A DNA stretch of 64,000 nucleotides, from contig CAYOPZ010000001.1 of the NCBI GenBank assembly GCA_964406005.1, positions 186,001 to 250,000 of the forward strand. The letters run 5' to 3'. Both the position numbers and the translations under genes were made by a program. Source of the DNA: CAYOPZ01 sp964406005. GTDB lineage: Bacteria > Bacteroidota > Bacteroidia > Bacteroidales > SM23-62. Position 1 is the first letter of the stretch, and every line of letters begins with the position of its first letter. Below, piece after piece: positions 9,352-18,804 of the stretch. The notes under the pieces were generated by a model. The model saw only the letters and a program-made list of their open reading frames with translations, ran no database searches and was not told where the DNA came from.

Positions 9352-10170
9352 GTGTCGATACGGAAATTCATACTGGCCCTGGCACTGACGGTTACAACCT
9401 GCGCGATACAATCATGTATTTCAAGAAGAATTGCGGTAAGAAGATTGCCTGTGGAAAAAAAGGTGCTGCCGGATAGATCATCGAACCTGGAATCCGGATT
9501 TACGAGAGATTTTCGAACATTGAAGTTGATGAAAATCGATGGAAAAATCGAAACAAACGGAATTGCTGAAAACCTGAAGGGGAGCATTGCCGTTTACAGG
9601 GACAGCCTTATCGTAATGTCGATCGTTCCCGCGCTGGGATATGAAATTATGCGTCTGATGTGTACGCCCGACAGTGTTATAATAGTGAACAGGCAGGAAA
9701 AATACTATGAAGCCTCTTCGTTTGAAAATTACATGAAAAAATATGGAATACCGGTTGATTTTTTTGGAATTCAGTCAATTATTGCAAATGAAGTATTTTA
9801 TTACAGGTATAAAACAGGCGACAGGAATCATAGAGACAGCATAAGTACGGAGGAGGGACGCAGAAATTACATCATAGAATCTTTTATTCAGGGAGAAAGA
9901 ACGACAACCCAGAGTTTCACGGTAGACACAAGTGAATTTACACTGAACGGGATTTATATTTCTGATTATAAGAGAAGGATGAGTATGAATTTGGTATATG
10001 GGGATTTCAGTGATACGGAAAAAGATTTATTTCCAATGTCGCTTGAATTAAATCTGTTTGAAAGCAGCAATTCCCTGAGAATGATTCTGCATTATGGCCA
10101 GGTAAGGTTCGATGATTCCTTAAATGTGGATTTTGCTGCTCCGGCAAATTATACAAGAGAAAAAATATAA
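9352..10170 (+). CDS. DUF4292-type lipoprotein
   Basis: A 272-residue lipoprotein: hydrophobic signal, lipobox AIQSC with Cys22, then a beta-rich region resembling the LolA/LolB-like fold of DUF4292 proteins of Bacteroidota (KMDGKIET-like and MSIVPALGYEIMRLMCTPDS stretches). GTG start directly abuts the preceding stop, so translation is probably coupled. It lies between a TPR lipoprotein and an EnvC-like protein. Function is not established; handling of outer-membrane lipids or lipoproteins is a guess from the fold. Confidence 0.75.
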   Translation: MSIRKFILALALTVTTCAIQSCISRRIAVRRLPVEKKVLPDRSSNLESGFTRDFRTLKLMKIDGKIETNGIAENLKGSIAVYRDSLIVMSIVPALGYEIMRLMCTPDSVIIVNRQEKYYEASSFENYMKKYGIPVDFFGIQSIIANEVFYYRYKTGDRNHRDSISTEEGRRNYIIESFIQGERTTTQSFTVDTSEFTLNGIYISDYKRRMSMNLVYGDFSDTEKDLFPMSLELNLFESSNSLRMILHYGQVRFDDSLNVDFAAPANYTREKI

Positions 10171-10176
10171 TAGGGA

Positions 10177-11391
10177 ATGACGGGGAAACGGAAATGGTCA
10201 ATATGGACGGTATATTTTACTATACTGTTGGTATTGTTGCCTGTAAGAGCAATGTGCCAGACAAGAAGCGAGCTGGAGGAGAGGAAAAACAACACCCAGA
10301 AAGAGATTGAGTATACGAACAAATTGCTAGAGGAAACACAGAAATCGCGTATATCTACATTGAGCAAGGTAAGGATCCTGGAGCAGAGAATACAATTGAG
10401 GAACAGTCTGATCGCATCAATAAACCGGGAAATAGAGCTTATTGACGGGGAAATTTTACAAAAAGAAGGGATTATTGAAAGCCTGGAACACGATCTCGAG
10501 ATGGTAAAGGGGGAATATGAAAATCTTATAATTCATGCATACCGCAACAGGAACGGGCAGGACATGCTGATGTTTATAATGTCTGCCGACAATTTTAACC
10601 AGGCTTACAAGCGCATGAAATACATTCAGCAATTTACGAGGTACAGAAAGGAACAGGCAGAAATGATCGTTGATCTGAAGGCCAATATTAACCAGGAAAT
10701 AAGCGACCTTGAGGAAATGAAACTGCAGAAGGAAAGCCTTGCTCTTGAAAAGACAAATGAGAATCATGTTTTAAGGGATGAAAAGGAGGATAAGAATATG
10801 GCTGTAAATGATTTGAAAAAAAAGGAAGCAGAGCTGAAAAAGGAAATTGAGGAAAAAAAGCGCATGGCCGACAGGCTGGAGAAAGAAATCGCTGCGATCA
10901 TTGCAGAGGAAGCAAGCAGGGACAGATCAAAAAGCATGTATGATCAGCTTACTCCGGAGGAAAAACTGATTTCGGATAATTTCCTCGGGAACAAGGGAAA
11001 ACTGCCATGGCCGACTGAAAGAGGTGTCATTACAGGAAAATACGGGAAACACAAACACCCGGTGCTGGAGCAAATCACGGTTCAAAATGACGGAATAGAT
11101 ATTTCTACTGTTGAAGGGGCTGAGGCAAGGGCATTGTTTGAAGGAATCGTAAGCAAGGTAGTAGCCATTAAGGGTATGAATTATACGGTGATCGTAAGGC
11201 ATGGAAATTTTCTGACGGTGTACCAGAATCTTGTTGATCTAAGGGTGAAAAAAGGAGATAAAATTAATGTAAAACAAGTACTTGGAAGGGTATATACAGA
11301 TGATGAAACGGGAAGCACCTTGCTTCATATCGAGATATGGCAGGAATTGACAAAACAAAATCCTGAAGACTGGCTGAGCAGGAGAAATTAG
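10177..11391 (+). CDS. EnvC-like murein hydrolase activator with degenerate LytM domain
   Basis: A 404-residue secreted protein: signal peptide (residues 8-27), a long coiled coil (about 28-245) and a C-terminal M23/LytM domain (about 290-400). The metal site is degenerate. The usual first His is Asn in NDGIDIS (about residue 303), and the usual HLH pair reads LLH in STLLHIEIW. This pattern is known from EnvC, which activates amidases without being a hydrolase itself. It probably acts in septal peptidoglycan splitting. It is 6 bp after the DUF4292 gene. Confidence 0.87.
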   Translation: MTGKRKWSIWTVYFTILLVLLPVRAMCQTRSELEERKNNTQKEIEYTNKLLEETQKSRISTLSKVRILEQRIQLRNSLIASINREIELIDGEILQKEGIIESLEHDLEMVKGEYENLIIHAYRNRNGQDMLMFIMSADNFNQAYKRMKYIQQFTRYRKEQAEMIVDLKANINQEISDLEEMKLQKESLALEKTNENHVLRDEKEDKNMAVNDLKKKEAELKKEIEEKKRMADRLEKEIAAIIAEEASRDRSKSMYDQLTPEEKLISDNFLGNKGKLPWPTERGVITGKYGKHKHPVLEQITVQNDGIDISTVEGAEARALFEGIVSKVVAIKGMNYTVIVRHGNFLTVYQNLVDLRVKKGDKINVKQVLGRVYTDDETGSTLLHIEIWQELTKQNPEDWLSRRN

Positions 11392-11483
11392 TTAGACAAA
11401 AACCAGCCGTCTAAAAAATCCGTAAGAAAAAGTAACCTATTTGACAATTTTCCAGTATAAAAGAAGTACTGCAATTTCCAATC

Positions 11484-11879
11484 ATGGAAAAAATATTGAA
11501 TATCGCTTCAAAAGTTGAGAGCTTACGAGAGGTCGAAAGATTTGTTGATGAAGTTTCCGTAGCCTGCCGTATGAGTTCCGAGGTATATGGAAATGTACTG
11601 ATCGCTACGCTGGAGGCTGCAAATAATGCCATATTGCATGGAAATAAGCTCGATGCGGGGAAAGATGTGAATATTGCATTCAAATGGAATTCCATGATAC
11701 TGGAACTGGAAGTTACGGATCAGGGTAAAGGATTTAATTTCGATAATATACCGGATCCCACAGAACCCGGTAATCTGGAGAAGATCAACGGAAGAGGTGT
11801 ATTTTTAATGGAAAAACTTTCGGACAGCATAAGTTTTAAGGAAAACGGAAGAAAAGTATACCTAACATTCAATCTGTAG
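11484..11879 (+). CDS. RsbW-like ATP-binding protein (GHKL fold)
   Basis: A 131-residue stand-alone HATPase domain of the SpoIIAB/RsbW anti-sigma-kinase family. The N-box ATLEAANNAILHGNK, the G1 box VTDQGKGFNFD and the G2 region INGRGVFLMEKL are visible. In characterised systems such proteins bind a sigma factor and phosphorylate an STAS antagonist. No STAS protein or PP2C phosphatase is encoded nearby, so the partner is unknown. The gene lies 3 bp before ybeY. Confidence 0.85.
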   Translation: MEKILNIASKVESLREVERFVDEVSVACRMSSEVYGNVLIATLEAANNAILHGNKLDAGKDVNIAFKWNSMILELEVTDQGKGFNFDNIPDPTEPGNLEKINGRGVFLMEKLSDSISFKENGRKVYLTFNL

Positions 11880-11882
11880 ATA

Positions 11883-12308
11883 TTGGCGATCCTGTTTCAT
11901 TATGCCTCGGGAAGGAAAAGAATAGTGCAGCATAACAGGATTAAAGCCTGGCTCCTGGAAATCATATCCCGGGAGAATGCCGTAGCAGCCAATATAAATA
12001 TAATACTGACATCTGACGATCATCTGCTTGAACTGAACCGTGAGTTTCTTACACGGGATTATTTTACTGACATTATTACTTTCGACTTTTCAGAAGGGAA
12101 CCGGTTGAGCGGTGACCTTTTTATAAGTCTCGAAAGGGTCAGAGAAAACGCAAAGCAGTTAAATGTAGCAGAGAAAGAAGAATTGCTGAGGGTCATCGCC
12201 CACGGAATTTTACATTTATTGGGGTACAATGATAAAACAGGCAGGGAGAAAAACCTTATGAGGAAAAAGGAAGATTACTACCTTAAAAAGATATTTCCTG
12301 TTTCTTAA
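11883..12308 (+). CDS. ybeY: Endoribonuclease YbeY
   Basis: YbeY is a metal-dependent RNase for 16S rRNA 3' maturation and ribosome quality control. The 141-residue protein has the FLTRDYFTDIITFDF and SGDLFISLERV motifs and the metal motif HGILHLLGYND. The third His of the usual HxxxHxxxxxH motif is Asp here. The start is TTG at 11883, 3 bp after the preceding stop, suggesting translational coupling. An aspartate at this position is, to my recollection, common in this phylum, so activity is expected. Confidence 0.92.
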   Translation: MAILFHYASGRKRIVQHNRIKAWLLEIISRENAVAANINIILTSDDHLLELNREFLTRDYFTDIITFDFSEGNRLSGDLFISLERVRENAKQLNVAEKEELLRVIAHGILHLLGYNDKTGREKNLMRKKEDYYLKKIFPVS

Positions 12309-12341
12309 AAGACTCCATACTCTTAAATAAGCTCTTTTGAC

Positions 12342-12349
12342 TAAATTTG
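12342..12349 (+). promoter_or_regulatory. Candidate -7 box (TAAATTTG) for mnmG
   Basis: Exact TAnnTTTG match 20 bp upstream of the mnmG ATG at 12370. This supports that ATG over the in-frame TTG at 12337, which would lie in the promoter. The -33 element is weak or absent. Confidence 0.45.
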
Positions 12350-12369
12350 CAGGATTAGCGAATACTGCA

Positions 12370-14247
12370 ATGCTGGAGAAATATGACATTATAGTCGTGG
12401 GTGCAGGACATGCCGGAAGCGAGGCTGCAGCTGCGGCGGCAAATCTTGGATCAAAGGTTCTGCTGATCACCATGGATATGACGAAGATTGCACAGATGTC
12501 ATGTAATCCAGCCATGGGAGGAATTGCTAAAGGACAGATTGTCAGAGAGATAGATGCACTTGGGGGCTACAGCGGGATTGTGGCGGATAAAACAATGATA
12601 CAGTTCAGGATGCTGAATCGTTCGAAAGGACCTGCCATGTGGAGCCCGAGAACCCAGAATGACCGTGTACAATTCAGTATAAAATGGAGGGAGATGCTGG
12701 AAAATACACCGAATCTTGATTTCTGGCAGGATATGGTAACGGAACTGATGATAAAAAGAGGAAAAGTTGAAGGTGTAAAGACAAGGCTTGGAATTGAATT
12801 TTATTCAAAAGCCGTAATACTTACCAACGGAACATTCATAAATGGTTTGATGCATGTAGGGAAAAACAGGCAAATGGGAGGTCGCGCAGGAGAACCGCAC
12901 TCATTCGGATTGAGTGAACAATTAAAGGATTTCGGATTCGAGGTAGGAAGAATGAAAACAGGTACGCCGGCGAGGCTTGACGGACGCACAATCGATTTCA
13001 GTAAGATGACACAGCAGAAAGGGGACAACGAGGGAAGAAAATTCTCTTTTCTGGATTACAGGGTGGATTACAGCAGGCATAAATGCTGTTATATAGCATA
13101 TACTAACATGGAAACCCATAAGGCACTGGAAAAGGGTTTTGAGGAATCTCCCCTGTTTAACGGTACGATTGAAAGCATTGGTCCGAGATATTGTCCGAGC
13201 ATAGAGGATAAGGTAGTCACATTTGCCGACAAGGACAGGCATATGCTTTTCATTGAACCGGAAGGTTTGAAAACAAATGAATATTATATAAACGGCTTTT
13301 CAAGTTCGCTTCCATGGGATATACAGCTGGAGGGACTGAGAAAAATAAAAGGTCTGGAAAAAGTAAAAATATTCAGACCGGGATATGCCATCGAATATGA
13401 TTATTATCCTCCCACGCAGTTAAAAAATAACCTTGAAACAAAAAAAGTTAAGGGATTGTTTTTTGCAGGCCAGATAAATGGCACGACCGGTTATGAAGAG
13501 GCGGCAGCCCAGGGAATTGTAGCAGGCATTAATGCGCACCAGAAATGCATTGAAAAAGAGTATGTTATATTTGAAAGGGACAATTCGTATATAGGTGTGC
13601 TTATAGATGATCTTGTAACAAAAGGTGTGGACGAGCCATACAGAATGTTTACCTCGAGGGCAGAATACAGGATACTACTAAGACAGGACAATGCAGATGA
13701 GCGACTGAGTGAGATGTCATACAAACTCGGACTTGCTTCAAAGGAAAGGATGATTTTACTCGAAAATAAAATAAGGAAGAGAAGCCGCATTGAAAACTTT
13801 CTTGAGAAAACAAGCGTTGTACCGGAGCTTGTAAATGGTAAATTGACTGAACTGGGGACAAGCGAAATAAAACAAAAGATAAAAAGTGTACGACTTATTG
13901 AAAGACCGCAGGTGGGAATCAAGGATTTGTGGAAGCAGATACCGGGGCTTGAAGATTTTTGCAATGGGTTGTATGTGAAACCGGAAGACGAAATCGTGGA
14001 ATCGGCTGAAATCCTTATAAAATATACGGGTTATATTGATAGAGAAAGAAAGTTGGCAGAGAAGATTAAAAGACTGGAAAAGATAAAAATAGCGGAGAAC
14101 ATTGATTACGATAGTTTAAAGTCTATTTCTACGGAGGCAAGGCAGAAACTGAATAAGATTCGACCGAGGACGATAGGGCAGGCAAATAGAATTAGCGGAG
14201 TGTCACCAGCGGACGTCAGCGTACTTCTTGTACATATGGGAAGATGA
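12370..14247 (+). CDS. mnmG: tRNA uridine-5-carboxymethylaminomethyl modification enzyme MnmG (GidA)
   Basis: With MnmE, this FAD enzyme forms cmnm5U34 in tRNA wobble positions. The 625-residue protein has the N-terminal dinucleotide motif VGAGHAGSEAA, the GidA signature stretches CNPAMGGIAKG and GRAGEPHSFGL, GTPARLDGRTID and the C-terminal helical region (TSRAEYRILLRQDNAD). The start at ATG 12370 gives the conserved MLEKYDIIVVG N-terminus. mnmE is not in the window. A parS-like palindrome lies 3 bp after the stop. Confidence 0.97.
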   Translation: MLEKYDIIVVGAGHAGSEAAAAAANLGSKVLLITMDMTKIAQMSCNPAMGGIAKGQIVREIDALGGYSGIVADKTMIQFRMLNRSKGPAMWSPRTQNDRVQFSIKWREMLENTPNLDFWQDMVTELMIKRGKVEGVKTRLGIEFYSKAVILTNGTFINGLMHVGKNRQMGGRAGEPHSFGLSEQLKDFGFEVGRMKTGTPARLDGRTIDFSKMTQQKGDNEGRKFSFLDYRVDYSRHKCCYIAYTNMETHKALEKGFEESPLFNGTIESIGPRYCPSIEDKVVTFADKDRHMLFIEPEGLKTNEYYINGFSSSLPWDIQLEGLRKIKGLEKVKIFRPGYAIEYDYYPPTQLKNNLETKKVKGLFFAGQINGTTGYEEAAAQGIVAGINAHQKCIEKEYVIFERDNSYIGVLIDDLVTKGVDEPYRMFTSRAEYRILLRQDNADERLSEMSYKLGLASKERMILLENKIRKRSRIENFLEKTSVVPELVNGKLTELGTSEIKQKIKSVRLIERPQVGIKDLWKQIPGLEDFCNGLYVKPEDEIVESAEILIKYTGYIDRERKLAEKIKRLEKIKIAENIDYDSLKSISTEARQKLNKIRPRTIGQANRISGVSPADVSVLLVHMGR

Positions 14248-14250
14248 TTA

Positions 14251-14270
14251 AATGTTCCACGTGGAACATT
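14251..14270. promoter_or_regulatory. parS: parS-like ParB-binding site
   Basis: The 20-bp sequence AATGTTCCACGTGGAACATT is a perfect palindrome. Its inner 16 bases (14253-14268) match the parS consensus TGTTNCACGTGNAACA at every fixed position. It lies in the 39-bp gap between mnmG and the adenine deaminase gene. In chromosomes with ParABS such sites cluster near the replication origin and load ParB, SMC and the segregation machinery. No parA or parB gene is in the window, so the assignment rests on sequence alone. Confidence 0.85.
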
Positions 14271-14286
14271 TCTGGTTTTATATTCA

Positions 14287-15918
14287 ATGGGCAGGCTTAT
14301 CCTGGAAGGAAATATTGTCGATGTTCTTGAAAAAAGGATTTTTGCCGGAAGAATCATTTCGGAACAGGGAAGGATCGTTTCTGTGGAAAAAACGGATAAA
14401 CCTGTTAAAACGTATATTCTTCCGGGTTTTATTGATGCACATGTACATATTGAGAGCTCCATGCTCGTGCCGTCGGAATTTTCACGCATTGCGGCCCGGC
14501 ACGGGACTGTTTATTGTATATCGGATCCGCATGAGATCGCAAATGTGCTGGGTATAGATGGTGTACGGTTTATGATCGAAGATTCAAAAAGGGCTAAGGT
14601 TAAATTCCTTTTTGGAGCCCCTTCATGTGTTCCGGCAACTGATTTTGAAACCTCGGGATCAAGAATTAACATCAGGGAACTGGAAGAATTACTTGAATGG
14701 GAGGGAATCGGTTTCCTCTCTGAAATGATGAATTACCCGGGAGTGTTGTCAAATGACAGGGAGGTCCTGGGTAAAATAAGGGCTGCAAAGGACAGGAATA
14801 AACTAATAGACGGGCATGCGCCGGGATTGAAAGGAAAGGATCTCGATACATATATTAAGGCAGGCATTTCATCAGACCATGAATGTACTGACCTGGAAGA
14901 AGCCATTGAAAAAATTGAAAAAGGCATGAAGATACTGATACGGGAGGGAAGTGCTGCAAAAAACCTTTCTTCGCTTGTATCTCTGGTAGACCGGTACCCG
15001 GAAAGCGTTATGTTCTGCACGGATGATATGCATCCCGATGATTTGATTGAAGGGCACATGAACAGAATATTTCGCAGGGCAGTGGAATCGGGTTGTGACT
15101 GGTTCAATGTGCTGAGGGCAATGACACTGAATCCGAAAGACCATTACGGTCTTGATTCAGGCTTGCTGCAAAAAGGGGATACTGCTGATTTCATAGAAAT
15201 AAACAACCTCGGGGACATGGAGATCATGGCCACCTATATAAATGGTGAAACAGCGTATATAAAGGGTATGCCGGAATCCGGAAAAACGCTTGAAGGCATA
15301 AGGCCGAACCGGTTTGAATGCCGGGCAATTTCAAGCGGGGACTTATCGGTAAAGGCAGAAAAAGAATATATACGGGTTATATGTGCAGCAGACGGAGAAC
15401 TTGTTACCGGTTGCGAGATTACCAGAGCAAGAGTTGAAGATAATGTGGTGAAAACATCTGTAGACCAGGATGTTTTGAAGATCGTGGTACACAACAGGTA
15501 TACAGAAGCTGAACCGGTTACTGGTTTTGTAAAGGGATTTGGTTTGAAACGTGGTGCAATTGCGAGCAGCATAGCACATGACAGTCACAATATAATCTGC
15601 GTTGGTGAGAACGATCAGGATATTGCAGCGGCAATAAATTATATTGTCGAAAAAAAAGGCGGCATTGCCGCGGCAGACCGGGACAGGATTGACGGTATGG
15701 CCTTGCCCGTGGCAGGGATCATGTCGGATCAGAGGGGGGAAACCGTGGCTGAACAGTACAGGCATATGAATCTACTGTCAGCGAAGTTGGGCTCCCCCCT
15801 GAAATCCCCGTTTATGACGCTGTCCTTTATGGCACTGCTGGTAATACCGGAGTTGAAAATAGGTGATAAGGGATTGTTCGATGTTAATAAGTTCAGCCAT
15901 ACTTCGCTTTTCGTGTAA
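14287..15918 (+). CDS. ade: Adenine deaminase
   Basis: Converts adenine to hypoxanthine in purine salvage; an amidohydrolase-superfamily metalloenzyme. The 543-residue length fits the bacterial Ade family. Visible motifs are GFIDAHVHIESSM (metal ligands), SDPHEIANVLG, DGHAPGLKGKDLDTYI, SSDHECTDLEEA and CTDDMHPDDLIEGH, followed by the Ade C-terminal domain with GGIAAADRD. The parS-like site is 16 bp before the ATG. uvrC follows after 12 bp. Confidence 0.95.
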   Translation: MGRLILEGNIVDVLEKRIFAGRIISEQGRIVSVEKTDKPVKTYILPGFIDAHVHIESSMLVPSEFSRIAARHGTVYCISDPHEIANVLGIDGVRFMIEDSKRAKVKFLFGAPSCVPATDFETSGSRINIRELEELLEWEGIGFLSEMMNYPGVLSNDREVLGKIRAAKDRNKLIDGHAPGLKGKDLDTYIKAGISSDHECTDLEEAIEKIEKGMKILIREGSAAKNLSSLVSLVDRYPESVMFCTDDMHPDDLIEGHMNRIFRRAVESGCDWFNVLRAMTLNPKDHYGLDSGLLQKGDTADFIEINNLGDMEIMATYINGETAYIKGMPESGKTLEGIRPNRFECRAISSGDLSVKAEKEYIRVICAADGELVTGCEITRARVEDNVVKTSVDQDVLKIVVHNRYTEAEPVTGFVKGFGLKRGAIASSIAHDSHNIICVGENDQDIAAAINYIVEKKGGIAAADRDRIDGMALPVAGIMSDQRGETVAEQYRHMNLLSAKLGSPLKSPFMTLSFMALLVIPELKIGDKGLFDVNKFSHTSLFV

Positions 15919-15930
15919 AGGAATTAAAGC

Positions 15931-17757
15931 ATGAGTGACCCGGCCCGGGGAAAAATAAAGGATGCACTGAAAGAACAGGTTGACGTACTGCCGGGAAAGC
16001 CGGGTGTATACCAGTATTTTGACAGGAATGGGGAATTGCTTTATGTAGGGAAGGCCAAAAACCTGAAAAAAAGGGTTTCATCCTATTTTTCACGCACCCG
16101 GGCGGAAAGCAACAAGCTGCGTGTGCTGGTAAGGAGAATTGCACGTGTGGAACATATTGTTGTCGCAACCGAATCTGATGCCCTGCTCCTTGAAAACAAC
16201 CTGATTAAAAAACACCAGCCCAGGTATAATGTTATGCTTAAGGATGATAAAACGTTTCCCTGGATATGCGTTAAAAAGGAAGCTTTTCCAAGGGTGTTTT
16301 CCACAAGGAACCGGATACGGGACGGTTCGGTCTATTACGGACCATATACATCGGTGGTTATGGTGAGGACAATCCTGGAAATGATAAGGCAATTGTACCC
16401 TCTCAGGACCTGCCGGCTGAACCTGTCGGAAGAGAAGGTGAAAAAAGGAAAATACAAAGTCTGCCTGGAATATCATATGGGTAATTGCAGGGCTCCCTGT
16501 GTAGGAATGCAGGAAGAAAGGGAATACGGGGAATACATAGATCAGGTTCATCAGATACTGAAGGGCGATGTAAGGCAGGTTATAACCAGGTTGAAACAAC
16601 TTATGCAGAAATATTCCGGTGCCCATGAGTATGAAGAGGCCCAGAAAGTAAAGGAGAAAATTGATATCCTCGAGAGATACAGGAGCAAGTCAACCATTGT
16701 AAATCCCATGATCAGCAATGTGGATGTTTTCAGCATAGCAGAGGATGAAAAATATGCCTTTGTGAATTATCTTAAAGTCATAAACGGTGCTGTAATACAG
16801 GCACATACACTTGAACTGGAAAAACGTCTGAATGAAAATACGGCAGATCTTCTTTCATTTGCGATAATAGACATCAGGCAGAAGATCCATAGCAGTTCCC
16901 GGGAAATAATCCTTCCCATGAGAATAAATCTTACTATTGAGGATCTGAGGTTTACAGTGCCTCAGAGGGGAGATAAAAAACACCTTCTTGAACTGTCGGA
17001 GCGCAATGCACGGTACCATCAGATCGAAAGGGGAAAAAGAATGGAAGCATCGGGTACGCAAGCAAGGACTTCGAGAATACTGGAAACCGTAAAAAAGGAC
17101 CTTCGCCTGAAAACCCTTCCGTCACATATCGAGTGCTTTGACAATTCAAACATTCAGGGTACAAATCCGGTGGCTGCATGTATTGTCTTCAGGGATGCAA
17201 AACCAAGTAAAAGGGATTACCGCCATTTTCACATAAAAACGGTCCGGGGCCCTGATGACTATGCATCAATGGAAGAAGTGGTTTTCAGAAGGTACAGGCG
17301 AATGATTTCTGAGAAGGAACAGTTGCCGCAGCTGGTGGTCATAGATGGGGGAAAAGGCCAGCTTGGTGTGGCTGTCAGAGGATTGGACCGGCTGGGGATA
17401 CGGGGGAAAACAGCCATCATCGGGATTGCCAAAAAACTGGAAGAAATTTATTTCCCGGGAGACCGGTTTCCTCTGTATCTGAACAAGAATTCGGAGACCC
17501 TGAAGGTCATTCAGCAGTTGAGAAATGAGGCCCACCGGTTCGGACTTGAATTTCACAGGGCCCAGCGCAGAAGGAGCATGGTAAGGTCTGAGCTGGATCA
17601 CATTAAGGGAATCGGGGACAAATCAAAAGAAGCCCTGATCCGCAGGTTTGGTTCGGTTGAAAAAATAAAAAACGCTGATTTTCAGGAGCTTGCTGATGTT
17701 ATAGGACCCGGGAAAGCAGGACTTATAAGGGATTATTTCTTACGTTCAACCACATAA
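15931..17757 (+). CDS. uvrC: Excinuclease ABC subunit C
   Basis: UvrC makes both incisions in nucleotide excision repair. The 608-residue protein shows the N-terminal GIY-YIG nuclease (PGVYQYFDRNGELLYVGKAKNLKKRV), a four-cysteine region (CRLNLS, KVCLEYH, GNCRAPCVG), the UVR domain (about 200-235), the RNase H-like endonuclease core (ECFDNSNIQGTNPVAA; VIDGGKGQL) and C-terminal helix-hairpin-helix repeats (IKGIGDKSKEALIRRFGSV). Its 3' end overlaps the convergent polyprenyl synthase gene by 25 bp. Confidence 0.97.
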   Translation: MSDPARGKIKDALKEQVDVLPGKPGVYQYFDRNGELLYVGKAKNLKKRVSSYFSRTRAESNKLRVLVRRIARVEHIVVATESDALLLENNLIKKHQPRYNVMLKDDKTFPWICVKKEAFPRVFSTRNRIRDGSVYYGPYTSVVMVRTILEMIRQLYPLRTCRLNLSEEKVKKGKYKVCLEYHMGNCRAPCVGMQEEREYGEYIDQVHQILKGDVRQVITRLKQLMQKYSGAHEYEEAQKVKEKIDILERYRSKSTIVNPMISNVDVFSIAEDEKYAFVNYLKVINGAVIQAHTLELEKRLNENTADLLSFAIIDIRQKIHSSSREIILPMRINLTIEDLRFTVPQRGDKKHLLELSERNARYHQIERGKRMEASGTQARTSRILETVKKDLRLKTLPSHIECFDNSNIQGTNPVAACIVFRDAKPSKRDYRHFHIKTVRGPDDYASMEEVVFRRYRRMISEKEQLPQLVVIDGGKGQLGVAVRGLDRLGIRGKTAIIGIAKKLEEIYFPGDRFPLYLNKNSETLKVIQQLRNEAHRFGLEFHRAQRRRSMVRSELDHIKGIGDKSKEALIRRFGSVEKIKNADFQELADVIGPGKAGLIRDYFLRSTT

Positions 17758-18707
17758 TTAACAAGCCTTGCCAAAGCTTTTTTATACTCATTATCAGGAA
17801 ATTCCTTAAGCATTTCAAGGGCTTCGTCCCGGTATGAGAACATTTTCCCGTTGCTGTATTCTATACCTCCGTTGACTTTGGCAAAAGAGATCACTTCCTG
17901 CACCCTGTGGGCATTGTTATTATGTCTGCTGATGGTTCTGACGATGCGCTTTCTTTCTTTTTCAGGACATTGTTCAAGGGCATGGATCAGGGGAAGTGTG
18001 AATTTTTTTTCTTTAATATCATTGCCGGTGGGCTTTCCGATGATGCCTTTTTTCTGGTAATCGAACAGATCATCCTTGATCTGGAAAGCCATTCCCACTT
18101 TTTCACCGAATACACGGAGCTTTTCCGCAATTTCCCCGTTTTTTGTTCCCGACCAGGCTCCGCAAGCTGTACAGGATGCAATAAGAGTAGCGGTTTTCTT
18201 GCGTATGATCTCGAAATATTCTTCCTTATTGATGTTCAGCCGGCGGGATTTCTGGATTTGAAGAAGTTCTCCCTCGCTCATTTCACGAACGGCTTCGCTG
18301 ATATATTTCAGCAATTCGTATTCGTTTTCCTTTACGGACAGAAGCAATCCCCTTGACAGCAGGTAATCTCCGAGAAGAACGGAAACCTTGGATTTCCAGA
18401 GTGCATTTATGGAAAAAAATCCTCTTCTTTCAAGCGACTCATCCACAACATCATCGTGTATAAGCGTTGCGGTGTGCAATAATTCTATCATGCTTGAAGC
18501 GTTGTATGTCGACGGGGTGATCTCCCCTGTCATTCCTGCAGTCAGAAATACAAGAAGAGGGCGGATTTGTTTGCCCTTTCTGCGAAGTATGTAATTCGTG
18601 AGTATGTTAAGCAACGGGATATTACTTTTCATGGAAGCACGGAAATGCTTTTCAAATTGCTTTATTTCGCCGTTAACGGGTTTCCTGATTTCGTCGAGGA
18701 AGGGCAT
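17733..18707 (-). CDS. Trans-polyprenyl diphosphate synthase (IspB-like)
   Basis: Elongates farnesyl or geranylgeranyl diphosphate with IPP to the long prenyl chain of menaquinone. The 324-residue protein carries the first Asp-rich motif LIHDDVVDES, the second motif FQIKDDLFDY, and GKQIRPLLVFL. The ATG at 18707 gives the normal N-terminus MPFLDEIRKP; upstream open frame is unrelated. Product chain length (heptaprenyl, octaprenyl and so on) cannot be read safely from the sequence. It overlaps the uvrC 3' end tail-to-tail. Confidence 0.93.
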   Translation of the reverse strand: MPFLDEIRKPVNGEIKQFEKHFRASMKSNIPLLNILTNYILRRKGKQIRPLLVFLTAGMTGEITPSTYNASSMIELLHTATLIHDDVVDESLERRGFFSINALWKSKVSVLLGDYLLSRGLLLSVKENEYELLKYISEAVREMSEGELLQIQKSRRLNINKEEYFEIIRKKTATLIASCTACGAWSGTKNGEIAEKLRVFGEKVGMAFQIKDDLFDYQKKGIIGKPTGNDIKEKKFTLPLIHALEQCPEKERKRIVRTISRHNNNAHRVQEVISFAKVNGGIEYSNGKMFSYRDEALEMLKEFPDNEYKKALARLVNYVVERKK

Positions 18708-18804
18708 ATGAAGTGCACTGGTTTGTACGAAAGTAAAATTAAAAATAAAATGATTCATAAATGTGCATATTCGGCCGGAAAGAGTTGATACTCCCTGCAG
18801 CCTG

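Noticed and set aside
14252..14557. Open frame starting MFHVEHF after mnmG
   Set aside because: Its first codons are the parS-like palindrome itself and the rest runs inside the adenine deaminase gene in another frame. It is a by-product of the palindrome, not a gene.
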